Positions 37,948 through 47,058 of a DNA stretch of 64,000 nt are shown here, piece after piece; positions within the stretch are counted from its first letter, which is position 1; the number at the start of each line of letters is the position of its first letter. Both the position numbers and the translations under genes were made by a program. Source of the stretch: Flavobacterium sp. RSP15 (GTDB lineage: Bacteria; Bacteroidota; Bacteroidia; Flavobacteriales; Flavobacteriaceae); contig NZ_RYDL01000002.1 in NCBI RefSeq assembly GCF_003968755.1, forward strand, positions 186,001-250,000, in the 5' to 3' direction. The notes beneath the pieces are model-generated. The model did no database searches, was not told where the DNA came from, and was given only the letters and a program-made list of their open reading frames with translations.

Positions 37948-38724
37948 TTATCCCTTGATTTGTTTCAAGGATGTTTTAATACCTCGGATTAGGGACGAAC
38001 TGAATCCGTGCATTTCCATTTCGTTCAATCCCGCGATCGTGCAACCTTGCGGCGTGGTCACGCGGTCTATTAATTGTTCCGGGTGTACTTTTTCTTCTAG
38101 TAGCATTTCGGCAGCGCCTTTTACGGTTTGTGCCGAGATGGCCAAGGCCGTTTGCCAGTCAAATCCAATTTCGATTCCGGCTTGCATCGAGGCGCGAATG
38201 TAGCGTAGCGCAAAAGCGGTTCCGCTGGCGGCCAAAACAGTTGCAGCATCCATTAATTTTTCGTCAATAATAGGAGCGGTTCCCAAACTCTGAAAAAGGG
38301 AAACAACATCTTGTGCCTGCTCTTTGTCTTTTTCATGAAACGCAATACAGGTGGCTGAGGCGCCAAACTGTGCCGCGATATTGGGCATGATTCGGATGGC
38401 ACTATTAGCAGTACCGATTTTGTTTTGCAGATTTTCTATCGACAATCCACTCACTGCCGAGGCGATGATTTTATTAGAAATTACGGGAAGAATTTCGGCC
38501 AAAACAGTGTCTACTTGGTATGGTTTGATGGTCAAAATAATGACATCGGCTTCCTGAATCTGATGCATATTATTTGTAGAAACTGTTGCTCCTAATTTTT
38601 CAAGATACAGAATACTGGAGGTATTTCTTCGGGTTATGGTAACTTGGTCTTCTGGTGAAAATTTTGATAGTCCTAATGCGATAGAAACTCCTAAGTTTCC
38701 TCCGCCAATGATATGTACTTTCAT
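37948..38724 (-). CDS. proC: Pyrroline-5-carboxylate reductase
   Basis: Last step of proline synthesis, NAD(P)H-dependent, cytosolic. 258 residues. N-terminal Rossmann start VHIIGGGNLGVSIALGL, ILTIKPYQ, SAVSGLSIENLQ, IRIMPNIAAQFGASATC, and the C-terminal signature LAASGTAFALRYIRASM...RVTTPQGCTIAGLNEME. The C-terminal dimerisation helices are intact. Confidence 0.94.
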   Translation of the reverse strand: MKVHIIGGGNLGVSIALGLSKFSPEDQVTITRRNTSSILYLEKLGATVSTNNMHQIQEADVIILTIKPYQVDTVLAEILPVISNKIIASAVSGLSIENLQNKIGTANSAIRIMPNIAAQFGASATCIAFHEKDKEQAQDVVSLFQSLGTAPIIDEKLMDAATVLAASGTAFALRYIRASMQAGIEIGFDWQTALAISAQTVKGAAEMLLEEKVHPEQLIDRVTTPQGCTIAGLNEMEMHGFSSSLIRGIKTSLKQIKG

Positions 38725-38847
38725 GCTGGTTTTGGTTTTTCCTCTCCTCTCCAGAAGCTTCGGGACTTTCCAAAAGAAAGCAAGCCGTCTGGAAAAAATG
38801 TTGGTTGTGTAGTTATAAATGTATTCGTTTGTTGTTGTTGTATTTCC

Positions 38848-38918
38848 TCTCTATTCTCTTTTTGTCTATTCTATTCTCTTTATTCTATTCTCTCTACTCT
38901 CGTTGTTCTATTCTCATT
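38848..38918. repeat. TCTATTC short-period tandem repeat between mgtE and proC
   Basis: About 70 bp of nearly pure pyrimidine-rich units (CTCTCTATTCTC, TCTATTCTATTCTC, and so on) in the gap between two same-strand genes. Two frames that open across it are artefacts of the repeat. Confidence 0.75.
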
Positions 38919-38931
38919 GTTCCTTACTTTC

Positions 38932-40284
38932 CTAAAACCCTAAAATCATTTTTGCTATCGAAAAATAAATCAAAATGCCACAAATATCATTACTGGTTGT
39001 AATAAACGGACCGGTTGCCAATGCGGGATCAATACCAAATTTATCCAGCAATAACGGGATAAAAGTCCCTATTAATGAAGCAATAATAATTACTGAAATT
39101 AATGCTACGCAGATTATAACGCCAATTATCATTTCAACATCCAATAGAAAATGACTTCCTAAAAATAATATTATAGCCAGAATCAATCCATTTAATAAAC
39201 TTAGGGAAACTTCCTTCACTAATCGATTAAATAGCGACCCACTCAACGTATTATTAGCCAAACCCTGTACGATAATTGCCGAGGATTGTACACCGACATT
39301 TCCTGCCATCGCAGCGATAAGGGGCGTGAAAAAGAATAAATTACCATGTTGCAGCATTGCACCTTCAAACAAGCCCAATACTTTTACGGAGATAAAACCG
39401 CCTAAAAGAGCCAAAACTAACCAAGGCAACCGCGCTTTTGTATGTTCGAATATACTATCATCGGCTTCAACATCTTGCGAGATACCTGCAGCCAACTGGT
39501 AATCCTGATCGGCTTCATCCTTGATTACATCCACAATGTCATCAATAGTGATTCGGCCCACTAACCTTCCTAATTCATCTACAACAGGAATAGCTTCTAA
39601 ATCATATTTCTGCATAATTCGGGCTACCTCAACATCTTCTGTATCTACTTTTACGGAGTTTAATTTCCGGATGTACACATCATTAATTGGGGTTCTGGAA
39701 GAAGTGGTCAATAAATCCTTGAGGGATAAACGCCCTTTCAATCGGTCTTCATCATCCACCACATAAATCGAATGGACTCTGGAGATATTTTCGGCCTGAA
39801 TGCGCATTTCTTTGACACAAGTAAGCACATTCCAATTTTCATTGACTTTTACCAATTCCTTGTGCATGATTCCACCGGCGGTATCTTCGTCATAGCGCAA
39901 TAAGTCAACAATATCTTTGGCATGTTCTACATCCTGAAGTTCTGATATTACTTCGGCTTTCAAATTTTGTGAAAGCTCCGCTATAATATCAGCTGCATCA
40001 TTGGTTTCCAGCTCATCTAACTCTTCTGCAATTTCTTTTGGCGAAAGCCTGCTTAATATATTTTCTCGTAAATCATCTTCTAGTTCCAGAAGAATTTCGG
40101 CAGTTTTTTCACTGTCTAATACTTTAAAAATATAGGTCGCTTCATTAAAATCAAGCTCATCGAGGATTTCAGCAATATCAGCATGGTGCATATCATTCAA
40201 TAATACTTCCAGTTGCTGGTCGTTTTTGTTTTGAATGAGTTGCTCTAATTCCTGAATTAATCCTTTGCTGATTTTAAACTCCAT
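38932..40284 (-). CDS. mgtE: Magnesium transporter MgtE
   Basis: 450-residue Mg2+ channel/transporter. The N-terminal MgtE_N superhelical domain (about 1-125), a CBS pair (about 130-250, [40 protein letters not shown], with DDIVDVI), a plug helix, then five C-terminal helices including [20 protein letters not shown] and [13 protein letters not shown], the conserved pore segment. The N-domain/CBS half gates the pore by Mg2+. Its start overlaps the rsmA stop region by 11 bp (coupled). Confidence 0.96.
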   Translation of the reverse strand: MEFKISKGLIQELEQLIQNKNDQQLEVLLNDMHHADIAEILDELDFNEATYIFKVLDSEKTAEILLELEDDLRENILSRLSPKEIAEELDELETNDAADIIAELSQNLKAEVISELQDVEHAKDIVDLLRYDEDTAGGIMHKELVKVNENWNVLTCVKEMRIQAENISRVHSIYVVDDEDRLKGRLSLKDLLTTSSRTPINDVYIRKLNSVKVDTEDVEVARIMQKYDLEAIPVVDELGRLVGRITIDDIVDVIKDEADQDYQLAAGISQDVEADDSIFEHTKARLPWLVLALLGGFISVKVLGLFEGAMLQHGNLFFFTPLIAAMAGNVGVQSSAIIVQGLANNTLSGSLFNRLVKEVSLSLLNGLILAIILFLGSHFLLDVEMIIGVIICVALISVIIIASLIGTFIPLLLDKFGIDPALATGPFITTSNDICGILIYFSIAKMILGF

Positions 40285-41053
40285 CGGCTTCTATTTTTTG
40301 GGTGAGTGCTATAAACTGTGCTACATTTAATTGTTCTGGTCGAAGGTTGAAAATTTCATCTTCTCTCAAACTATCCGACAAATTTAAGGTTTTTAAACTA
40401 TTGCGTAACGTTTTACGTCGTTGTTGAAAAGCCGTTTTCACTACCGTAAAAAACAATTTTTCACCACAAGGCAAGCTGTAATCTTTTTTTCTGCGCAAAC
40501 GCAAAACTCCTGATTTTACTTTTGGCGGCGGAATAAAAACATGTTCGTCTACCGTAAATAAATACTCGGCATCATAAAAAGCCTGTACCAAAACTGACAG
40601 GATTCCATACGCTTTTGTTCCTTTTTTTTCACAAATGCGTTGTGCCACTTCTTTCTGGAACATTCCGGCAAATTCTGGAATCTGATCGCGATATTCCAAT
40701 GCTCTAAACACAATTTGTGTCGAAATATTATACGGGAAATTTCCAATAATTGCGAATTGTTTCCCTTCGAAAATTTCATTGATGTTGTATTTCAGGAAAT
40801 CTTTAGAAATGATTCTATCCTTTAATTTTGGATAATTTTCATCTAAATACGTCACTGATTCCGCATCGATTTCAATAACGTAGGTGTTCATTGGTTTATC
40901 CAATAAATATTTTGTCAAAACGCCCATTCCAGGACCTATCTCCAGTACATCATCATACCCTTCTAAGTTCAATGTATCTGCAATGTCTTTGGCAATACTT
41001 TCGTCTTTCAGGAAGTGTTGTCCGAGGTGTTTTTTTGCTTTTACTTTTTCCAT
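40274..41053 (-). CDS. rsmA: 16S rRNA (adenine(1518)-N(6)/adenine(1519)-N(6))-dimethyltransferase
   Basis: 259 residues (also KsgA). Starts [22 protein letters not shown]-binding motif [16 protein letters not shown], catalytic GNFPYNIS (the NLPY-type motif), and the C-terminal domain [13 protein letters not shown]. It dimethylates two adjacent adenines in helix 45 of 16S rRNA. It overlaps mgtE by 11 bp downstream. Its leader begins inside a 24-bp repeat (41058-41081), only 4 bp from the ATG. Confidence 0.96.
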   Translation of the reverse strand: MEKVKAKKHLGQHFLKDESIAKDIADTLNLEGYDDVLEIGPGMGVLTKYLLDKPMNTYVIEIDAESVTYLDENYPKLKDRIISKDFLKYNINEIFEGKQFAIIGNFPYNISTQIVFRALEYRDQIPEFAGMFQKEVAQRICEKKGTKAYGILSVLVQAFYDAEYLFTVDEHVFIPPPKVKSGVLRLRRKKDYSLPCGEKLFFTVVKTAFQQRRKTLRNSLKTLNLSDSLREDEIFNLRPEQLNVAQFIALTQKIEADGV

Positions 41054-41057
41054 GTTT

Positions 41058-41081
41058 GTCTTTGCGAGGCACGAAGCAATC
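41058..41081 (-). repeat. 24-bp inverted repeat, left end of the ORF6N cassette
   Basis: On the minus strand it starts GATTGCTTCGTGCC and ends CTCGCAAAGAC. It is the complement of the copy at 41784-41807 with 2 mismatches in 24. It sits immediately before rsmA. Confidence 0.8.
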
Positions 41082-41169
41082 TCACTTTATTGTTAGGTTT
41101 ATTTTGCCCCTAAGGCACCACTGTATTGTATTAAATATCCAGAAAACTATCGCAAAATCAATATTGCAA

Positions 41170-41625
41170 CTACTTCTTATATCCTATTTTTCCTCGTTCT
41201 GGAATGATTTCTTTCTTTTCCATAAGTTCATCTACATATTGAAAAACGAGTTCTATGTTTTTTTCCTGATTTTCAATTTTCTTTTTCATTGTTTCAAAAT
41301 CAATACGTAAATCCGAATTATCGGAGAGCATTTGCCTCGTTTTTGTAAATATCCGCATTATCTGAATATTGGTTTGAATTGCTTTTTCACTATTCAAAAC
41401 ACTCGATAACATTAATACGCCGTGTTCTGTAAAAGCCATCGGAGCATATCGCAAACCCATCTTTTCAGAATTGGAGATCACAATTTGTGACCTCCAATTC
41501 TCCAATTCTACTTTAGATAATTCAAACATAAAATCTTCTGGAAATCTATTCAAATTTCTTCGCGCAGCTTGCTTTAAAACCCTTGTTTCAACCCCGTAAA
41601 GTATTGCCAAATCACGATCCAGCAT
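41170..41625 (-). CDS. ORF6N domain protein, probably lacking its normal start
   Basis: 151 residues from ATG 41625. MLDRDLAILYGVETRVLKQAA, continuing NLNRFPEDFMFELS and YAPMAFTEHGVLMLSSVL, is the ORF6N (KilA-N-related) DNA-binding domain found in phage and mobile genes. The C-terminal half is a coiled coil. The frame stays open upstream to 41712 and encodes the missing start of the domain (IINKIYFIRNQKV-like, with IIPDDIVINKIYFIRNQKV), but has no ATG/GTG/TTG there, only ATT (for example 41688). So it either uses ATT, makes a truncated protein, or is inactive. Flanked by 24-bp inverted repeats. Confidence 0.7.
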   Translation of the reverse strand: MLDRDLAILYGVETRVLKQAARRNLNRFPEDFMFELSKVELENWRSQIVISNSEKMGLRYAPMAFTEHGVLMLSSVLNSEKAIQTNIQIMRIFTKTRQMLSDNSDLRIDFETMKKKIENQEKNIELVFQYVDELMEKKEIIPERGKIGYKK

Positions 41626-41783
41626 TACTTTTTGGTTTCTGATGAAATAAATTTTATTGATAACAATGTCATCTGGAATTATTGAAATTTTATCGCTCGT
41701 AAAATGAAATTTTTATGTTTTTTATAATTGGAGGTCGCAAATTGCGACTTGAAGATTGTGATTCAAAACGACAATCTGAATAG

Positions 41784-41807
41784 GATTGCTTCGTTCCTCG
41801 CAAGGAC
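41784..41807 (+). repeat. 24-bp inverted repeat, right end of the ORF6N cassette
   Basis: It starts GATTGCTTCGTTCC and ends CTCGCAAGGAC, 1 bp from the stop codon of the DUF4286 gene (41809). Confidence 0.8.
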
Positions 41808-41808
41808 T

Positions 41809-42120
41809 CTAATAATCCGCAATCAATTCTAATTCTGTTCTAAACGCCAGCATTTTGTCCCCAAACAGCTTCGCTCCTTCTTCACGAAAAGCCGGTGCGT
41901 CCTCCAAATAATATTTCTCCAAAGTGTCTTTGCTGTCCGTCACATATTGAACGGAATAGGTAACTCCGCCCATTTCTTCTTCAATTAAAACCCGTACCAT
42001 TCTTGCCGAAGAGAATTTTCCTGTAGCCAGAATTTCTGGAATGTGTTTGTGTTGCATCCAGATCATCCATTGATCGTGAACGCTTTCGTGTATGTTTGTA
42101 GTGACGTTGTATAGTATCAT
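41809..42120 (-). CDS. DUF4286 family protein
   Basis: 103 residues. MILYNVTTNIHESVHDQWMIW, continuing MQHKHIPEILATGKFSSARM, and TYSVQYVTDSKDTLEKYY, are characteristic of this small ferredoxin-fold-like family common in Bacteroidetes. Function unknown. It lies between the TPR protein and rsmA, an arrangement often seen in this group, but here the ORF6N cassette separates it from rsmA. Confidence 0.88.
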   Translation of the reverse strand: MILYNVTTNIHESVHDQWMIWMQHKHIPEILATGKFSSARMVRVLIEEEMGGVTYSVQYVTDSKDTLEKYYLEDAPAFREEGAKLFGDKMLAFRTELELIADY

Positions 42121-42130
42121 TTTTTTTGTT

Positions 42131-42186
42131 TAACTGGTTAATTGTTTTTTCGGTTAATCGGTTAAACATTTAACCGATTAAACATT
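42131..42186. repeat. CGGTTA short-period repeat between the TPR and DUF4286 genes
   Basis: Built from GGTTAAT/CGGTTAA units; includes an 11-bp perfect hairpin AATCGGTTAAA-CA-TTTAACCGATT (42156-42179). Same unit as the linker at 2349-2406. Confidence 0.75.
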
Positions 42187-42189
42187 TAC

Positions 42190-43968
42190 TTATAAATTAG
42201 TATCTCCCCTCAACTGCCTGAATTTCTTTCTGGCTTCCACAAAATAAATACTGTCCTGATGATTAAAAATAATCTTCTCATACAAAGGTTTCGCTTTATC
42301 AGGCAATAGCAGTTGTTTTTTATATATCTCTGCCGAAAAATACAGCGCTTCGTCTATGTAAATCCCATCGCTATACTGATCCATAATCGTTTGGTATTGG
42401 CTTAAAGCCAAAGTAAAATCGCCCGTTTCTTCGTAAATATTTCCCAAACGCAACAACGTCACGGCTTCTATTTGCTGACCTTTATGATTTTTTAAAATCG
42501 ATAGAAACTGCGTTATCGCTTCCTGATTCCTATTTTGATACAACAGATAATCTCCTTTGGCAAATTGTTTCAAAGCCGTTTGTGTCGAATCAACGACGGT
42601 ATTGTCATTGATTAACAGAAAATATTCCAAAGCATCATTCGCAATCAACTGTGTATTGGCTGATTTCAATTCCTTAAATTGTTTCAACGCCCAAGCAAAA
42701 TCAGCTTTAAAATAACTCGTTTTTGCGGCTTTCAAACTGGCTTCATGCGCCATTACATCATTCTTCAAGTCCAATTCAATCTGGGAATAATAAATCAACG
42801 CCTGATTGAATTTTTCTTCGTACAACAAAATATCTGCCAGTTCCATTTTGGCATCAGCCACCTGATAATCATTCAATTGCAATTCCAGCGCTCTCTTGAT
42901 TATTGCCTTTCCTTCCTCCGGTTTTTTTAACTTAAATGCCGTGAAATGTGCCTGAATCAGCTGCAAAGATAAGGTAAAAGGACTTATTTCAAATTGTTTC
43001 ACCAAACCGTCTAATTCTTTGCTGATAACGGCAAAGTCTTTTTCGGTTGCTTTTTCAATTTTCATCGCAATCAAATACGAATTCGCTTGGATCAGCAATT
43101 CTAAATCTAGTGTGTTTTGCAATACAAACCCTAAAATTTCCTTTGCCGCTTCCTCATTTTCCTCGTCAATTGCCAGTTGCCCTAAATTTACAATCGTAGC
43201 AAGCGATTCTGGATTGCGTTTATAAATGGCTTTTTGCTGAATAAATGCTTTCCCAAATTCCTTTTCCTGCACATAAAACCAACTCAGATAATGGTTCCAA
43301 AAAATGTCTTGATTTTTCTGCGTCCTTACAATTAAAGCTTTACGCAACAATTCATTGAAATTTGCATCGCCTTCATCAGCCATAAAACGAACCAGTTGAT
43401 TTTGGATTCGAATGGAGTTTTGAGGATTAGCAAACGCTTCATCCAGAAAAGTGGAAATCATCATTTCTATATTAGACAATTGACCGTAAAGCAATCCTAT
43501 TTGATAATTGAAATTAAAATTAGGCTCTAATTCTACTGCGATTTGGTAGGATTTCAGCGCGTATTCGAGTAGCACTTTTCGCTCAAAAGTGTTTGAAATT
43601 CCGTACACTTGATTTGGATTTTTTCTGATGCGGTCTAATGCCTGATCGTAGTACATCTTGGCTTTATCATCATTTTTTTGCAACTGAAAATTATATCCTA
43701 ATTCTACCAGAAGATTTCCTTGATTGTACTTGTCAAGTCGTTCTTGAATGGCTTTTTCGGCACTTTCAAACTCTTGCAATTGCTGTGAACAATCGATTAT
43801 TCTTAAAAAATACTGAGAGTTTAATGGAATCTCTTGCAGTAATTCTTCATAACTGATTTTGGCTTTTTCAAAATCGCCTTTATCATAATAATACTGTGCC
43901 AATTGTTCGTTTTGGGCGAAAGCAAATAACGATAAAAACAGGTGTATTAAGAGAACGATTTTTTTCAT
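42190..43968 (-). CDS. Exported tetratricopeptide-repeat protein
   Basis: 592 residues. Signal peptide MKKIVLLIHLFLSLFAFAQN, then TPR-like helical repeats throughout, for example QLAQYYYDKGDFEKAKISYE (first repeat), AVTLLRLGNIYEETGDFTLA and YIDEALYFSAEIYKKQLL near the end. No catalytic domain. It is probably a periplasmic scaffold; similar proteins precede DUF4286 and rsmA in relatives. Confidence 0.9.
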   Translation of the reverse strand: MKKIVLLIHLFLSLFAFAQNEQLAQYYYDKGDFEKAKISYEELLQEIPLNSQYFLRIIDCSQQLQEFESAEKAIQERLDKYNQGNLLVELGYNFQLQKNDDKAKMYYDQALDRIRKNPNQVYGISNTFERKVLLEYALKSYQIAVELEPNFNFNYQIGLLYGQLSNIEMMISTFLDEAFANPQNSIRIQNQLVRFMADEGDANFNELLRKALIVRTQKNQDIFWNHYLSWFYVQEKEFGKAFIQQKAIYKRNPESLATIVNLGQLAIDEENEEAAKEILGFVLQNTLDLELLIQANSYLIAMKIEKATEKDFAVISKELDGLVKQFEISPFTLSLQLIQAHFTAFKLKKPEEGKAIIKRALELQLNDYQVADAKMELADILLYEEKFNQALIYYSQIELDLKNDVMAHEASLKAAKTSYFKADFAWALKQFKELKSANTQLIANDALEYFLLINDNTVVDSTQTALKQFAKGDYLLYQNRNQEAITQFLSILKNHKGQQIEAVTLLRLGNIYEETGDFTLALSQYQTIMDQYSDGIYIDEALYFSAEIYKKQLLLPDKAKPLYEKIIFNHQDSIYFVEARKKFRQLRGDTNL

Positions 43969-44021
43969 TTTTTATCTGTTTTTCTAATTCAGATTAGGTC
44001 TTGGAATACATATTCGTGTCT

Positions 44022-44603
44022 TTATTCATTTCCTTTTTTAATCCATTTTCCAACTTCCGGTGCGGTGTAATTTTCCATTTTGTTCAGCAATTCTTCCGCA
44101 TTATCACTAACCAAAATCATCTTTTGATTGATTTCTTTTAAAAAACCGTTATCAACCATTTTTTGGATGAATTGCAATAATAAATCATAAAATCCATCAA
44201 CGTTTAAAATCCCAATGGGTTTCTTATGAAGTCCGAGTTGCCCCCACGTGAGCATTTCGAAAAACTCCTCTAAAGTTCCAAATCCACCAGGCAATGCAAT
44301 TACGCCATCGCTTAATTCATTCATTCTGGTTTTTCTTTCGTGCATACTTTCCACAATGATTAACTCGGTCAAATTATCGTGAGCCACTTCCTTAGACATC
44401 AAAAAACGGGGTAAAACACCAAATACTTTTCCGTTTTCACTCAAAACACCGTCAGCAACCGCACCCATTAAACCAACTTTTGCGCCACCGTAAACCAAAT
44501 CAATGTTCTTCTTAGCCATTACCTGTCCCAGTACTATCGCTTGAACCTCATAATTTTTTTCATTCCCAAAACTGGAGCCACAGAACACCGTAATCTTTTT
44601 CAT
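44022..44603 (-). CDS. LOG-family protein (TIGR00730-type Rossmann fold)
   Basis: 193 residues from ATG 44603 (MKKITVFCGSSFGNEKN). The signature PGGFGTLEEFFEMLTWGQLG contains the PGGxGTxxE motif for nucleotide 5'-monophosphate binding, and RKTRMNELSDG is conserved. Family members are cytokinin-type nucleoside 5'-monophosphate phosphoribohydrolases; others act as general nucleotide hydrolases. The in vivo role in Flavobacteria is unclear. Confidence 0.92.
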   Translation of the reverse strand: MKKITVFCGSSFGNEKNYEVQAIVLGQVMAKKNIDLVYGGAKVGLMGAVADGVLSENGKVFGVLPRFLMSKEVAHDNLTELIIVESMHERKTRMNELSDGVIALPGGFGTLEEFFEMLTWGQLGLHKKPIGILNVDGFYDLLLQFIQKMVDNGFLKEINQKMILVSDNAEELLNKMENYTAPEVGKWIKKGNE

Positions 44604-44632
44604 CAACAAAATATTTTTCAGTAGTGTTTTAA

Positions 44633-45904
44633 CTAATTGATACTATCAAATCCGCAATACGCACGCAAAACCTCAGGAATTACGATTCCTTCCGGAGTTT
44701 GGTAATTTTCTAAAAGTGCTGCCAAAACTCTTGGCAAAGCCAATGAACTTCCGTTTAAGGTGTGTGCTAATTGATTTTTTCCATCTTTATCTCTAAAACG
44801 TAATTTCAACCGATTTGCTTGAAAAGTCTCAAAATTAGAAACCGAACTGATTTCTAACCAACGGTCTTGTGCAGTAGAAAACACTTCGAAATCATAGGTT
44901 AACGCTGCTGTGAATCCCATATCGCCGCCACAAAGACGCAATATTCTGTAGGGTAATTTCAATTCCTGCAAAATACTTTTTACATGCTCCACCATTCCGT
45001 CCAAGGCTTCATACGATTTATCGGGATGCTCTACACGAACAATCTCGACTTTGTCAAATTGATGTAAACGGTTCAATCCACGTACGTGCGCACCATAAGA
45101 ACCTGCTTCACGACGAAAACAAGGCGTGTAAGCCGTAGTCAAAACCGGTAATTCACTTTCGTTTAAAATTACATCCCGAAACAAATTCGTTACTGGAACC
45201 TCAGCAGTTGGAATTAAGTATAAATCATCGGTTTTATCATGGTACATTTGCCCTTCTTTGTCGGGCAATTGTCCCGTTCCATAAGCAGATGCTTCGTTTA
45301 CCATGTGTGGCACCTGAACTTCGTTATATCCTGCAGCGGTATTTTTGTCCAGAAAATAATTGATCAAAGCACGTTGTAATTTTGCTCCTTTTCCTTTATA
45401 AACCGGAAATCCTGCGCCTGTGATTTTTACTCCCAATTCAAAATCGATAATGTCGTATTTTTTTACCAATTCCCAGTGTGGTTGCGCGCCTTCATGCAAA
45501 ACTGGGATTTCCCCTTCTTCAAAAACGTTCAGGTTTTCCTCCGGTGTTTTTCCAATAGGAACAATATCAGCAGGAAGATTGGGTAAGGTATATAATTTTT
45601 CTAAAAGTTCAGCGGCAAGTGCATCAGCAGTTTCGGCTAATTTCTTGCTTTTCTCTTTATTTAAAACAGTTTTTTCTTTTAAGATTGCGGCTTTAGATTT
45701 CTCTCCCGCTTTCATCAATTCGCCAATATCCTTGGATAATTTATTAGATTCGGACAAAATGCTGTCTAGCTCCACTTGCGTAGCGCGACGTTTTTCATCC
45801 AGTTGTACCACTTCTTCAACAACACTTGTAGCATCGATGTTTCTCTTTGCCAAAGCGGTGATTACTTTTTCCTGATTCTCTCTAATAAATGCGATTTGTA
45901 ACAT
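44633..45904 (-). CDS. serS: Serine--tRNA ligase
   Basis: 423-residue class II synthetase that charges tRNA-Ser (and tRNA-Sec where present). N-terminal coiled-coil arm (about 25-105), then catalytic core: motif 1 region, motif 2 CFRREAGSYGAHVRGLNRLHQ, TAEVPVTN, and motif 3 TLNGSSLALPRVLAALLENYQ. Full length. Separated from the DMP19-like gene upstream by an AAAGTC inverted repeat. Confidence 0.97.
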   Translation of the reverse strand: MLQIAFIRENQEKVITALAKRNIDATSVVEEVVQLDEKRRATQVELDSILSESNKLSKDIGELMKAGEKSKAAILKEKTVLNKEKSKKLAETADALAAELLEKLYTLPNLPADIVPIGKTPEENLNVFEEGEIPVLHEGAQPHWELVKKYDIIDFELGVKITGAGFPVYKGKGAKLQRALINYFLDKNTAAGYNEVQVPHMVNEASAYGTGQLPDKEGQMYHDKTDDLYLIPTAEVPVTNLFRDVILNESELPVLTTAYTPCFRREAGSYGAHVRGLNRLHQFDKVEIVRVEHPDKSYEALDGMVEHVKSILQELKLPYRILRLCGGDMGFTAALTYDFEVFSTAQDRWLEISSVSNFETFQANRLKLRFRDKDGKNQLAHTLNGSSLALPRVLAALLENYQTPEGIVIPEVLRAYCGFDSIN

Positions 45905-45985
45905 AGCTTGATTTTTTTAACGCTAACTTTTATAATTATGGAAGCAAATTTAGGGAAATGTTTGGTAGAAATGAGGGAAAAAATT

Positions 45986-46126
45986 AGTCAAAAGTCGAAA
46001 GTCATAAAGTCCAATACTAATGTATGATTCAAATGCCCTAATGTTTAATTTACATTGACAACAGAACTTCAAAAAAAACAAATAAAAACAGGACTTTAAA
46101 AACTTTATGACATTGGACTTTTGACT
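45986..46126. repeat. AAAGTC inverted repeat (about 140 bp) between the DMP19-like gene and serS
   Basis: Left arm 45986-46012 (AGTCAAAAGTCGAAAGTC..., 27 nt) pairs with right arm 46102-46126 (ACTTTATGAC...GACTTTTGACT) over about 22 of 25 positions, with a ~90-nt spacer. Another GGACTTT lies at 46091. It resembles a MITE in size and shape but no target-site duplication was seen. Confidence 0.7.
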
Positions 46127-46130
46127 TACT

Positions 46131-46670
46131 TTAGGCTCTTTTAATCTCATGACCCACAAATTCTTCTAAGGTTGCAAACATGTCGTCTACTGAAAGGACT
46201 TCGAAATCTGGGTGTGTTTTTAAGAAAGTAGCATTCAACGTAATCAAGTTTTCTTCAATTTCGAAAAAAGTGTCGTTGTTAAGCAAATCTCGAGTAGGAT
46301 TTACGCCTTCGAGTTTTCCTTTCAGAAATTTATTCAGCTTGACACTGCTCATTAATTTCACTTTTTTGGATTGTTGTTGAAACAATTCCAAATGCTTTTC
46401 AGCACCAATCAAAGCCAAACCTTCTTCGATCAATTCGTTTAGTTCTTTATCCCAACCCGAATTGTGAACAAATTGAGCAAAATTTCCTTCGGTATATTGC
46501 GACGTGTAATAGTCTAAATAATAACTCATTATAGCATCTTCATGAATCAAATCATCGTTCACGCCTTCCTCACGCATTAAGTTGATTACCGATATATTAG
46601 AGTGAATTACATCTTGGAGATTTCCACTGTTCATTGCTGTTTCTGAAATAATTATTCTACCGAATTCCAT
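46131..46670 (-). CDS. DMP19-like (DUF4375) protein
   Basis: 179 residues from ATG 46670 (MEFGRIIISETAM). The segment NISVINLMREEGVNDDLIHE, then DAIMSYYLDYYTSQYTEGNF and QFVHNSGWDKELNELIEEGL, fits the DMP19/DUF4375 family of small helical proteins, some of which are DNA-mimic proteins. Thirteen upstream codons to 46709 are not conserved. Function here unknown; the DNA-mimic activity is known only for the Neisseria member. Confidence 0.75.
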   Translation of the reverse strand: MEFGRIIISETAMNSGNLQDVIHSNISVINLMREEGVNDDLIHEDAIMSYYLDYYTSQYTEGNFAQFVHNSGWDKELNELIEEGLALIGAEKHLELFQQQSKKVKLMSSVKLNKFLKGKLEGVNPTRDLLNNDTFFEIEENLITLNATFLKTHPDFEVLSVDDMFATLEEFVGHEIKRA

Positions 46671-46774
46671 AGGTTTTGTATTTGAATATGTGCTACAAAT
46701 TTCGGGCAAAATAGTGAAGAATCGAAATGTTATTTTTTAGCCACAGATTAGCACCGATTGATTAGCGCAACCAT

Positions 46775-46945
46775 TTAACTGACATCAGATTCGTCACTAC
46801 GCTTTTTCTGATTCATTTTGGTAACCAACGCTTTCAAACGCATGGCTTTTTCTTTTTTTTCTTCTTGAAGTTTTGTCTTTTTCCGATTGAGCAATTTGGT
46901 ATGCAACGCCTTATTTTTGGTGTTTTTTTCGGGTCCTTTTGCCAT
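46775..46945 (-). CDS. Small lysine-rich basic protein
   Basis: 56-residue frame ATG 46945 to TAA 46775, starting MAKGPEKNTKNKALHTKLLN and continuing with Lys/Glu-rich sequence to DESDVS. Overall charge is strongly positive, with a coiled-coil-like helix. A good -7 box at 46974 lies 28 bp upstream. Codon use is normal for the window, and the N-terminus MAKGPEKN is typical of a real small cytosolic protein. Family not recognised; a nucleic-acid or ribosome association is only a guess. Confidence 0.6.
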   Translation of the reverse strand: MAKGPEKNTKNKALHTKLLNRKKTKLQEEKKEKAMRLKALVTKMNQKKRSDESDVS

Positions 46946-46973
46946 AATGTAGAAGCTTTGTTAATTACGGTTA

Positions 46974-46981
46974 CAAAGATA
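46974..46981 (-). promoter_or_regulatory. Predicted promoter of the small basic gene, -7 element TATCTTTG
   Basis: Exact TAnnTTTG match, 28 bp before ATG 46945. It supports the small gene being expressed. Confidence 0.55.
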
Positions 46982-47058
46982 TAAAAGAGACCACTCTTTC
47001 TGGATTTGTTATCTATAAAACAGAAAATATCTTTAAAAAAATAAACTATCTTAACTTT

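Noticed and set aside
38713..39002. Two plus-strand frames of 65-76 codons in the mgtE/proC gap
   Set aside because: They are created by the TCTATTC tandem repeat and consist of Leu/Phe/Ser runs.
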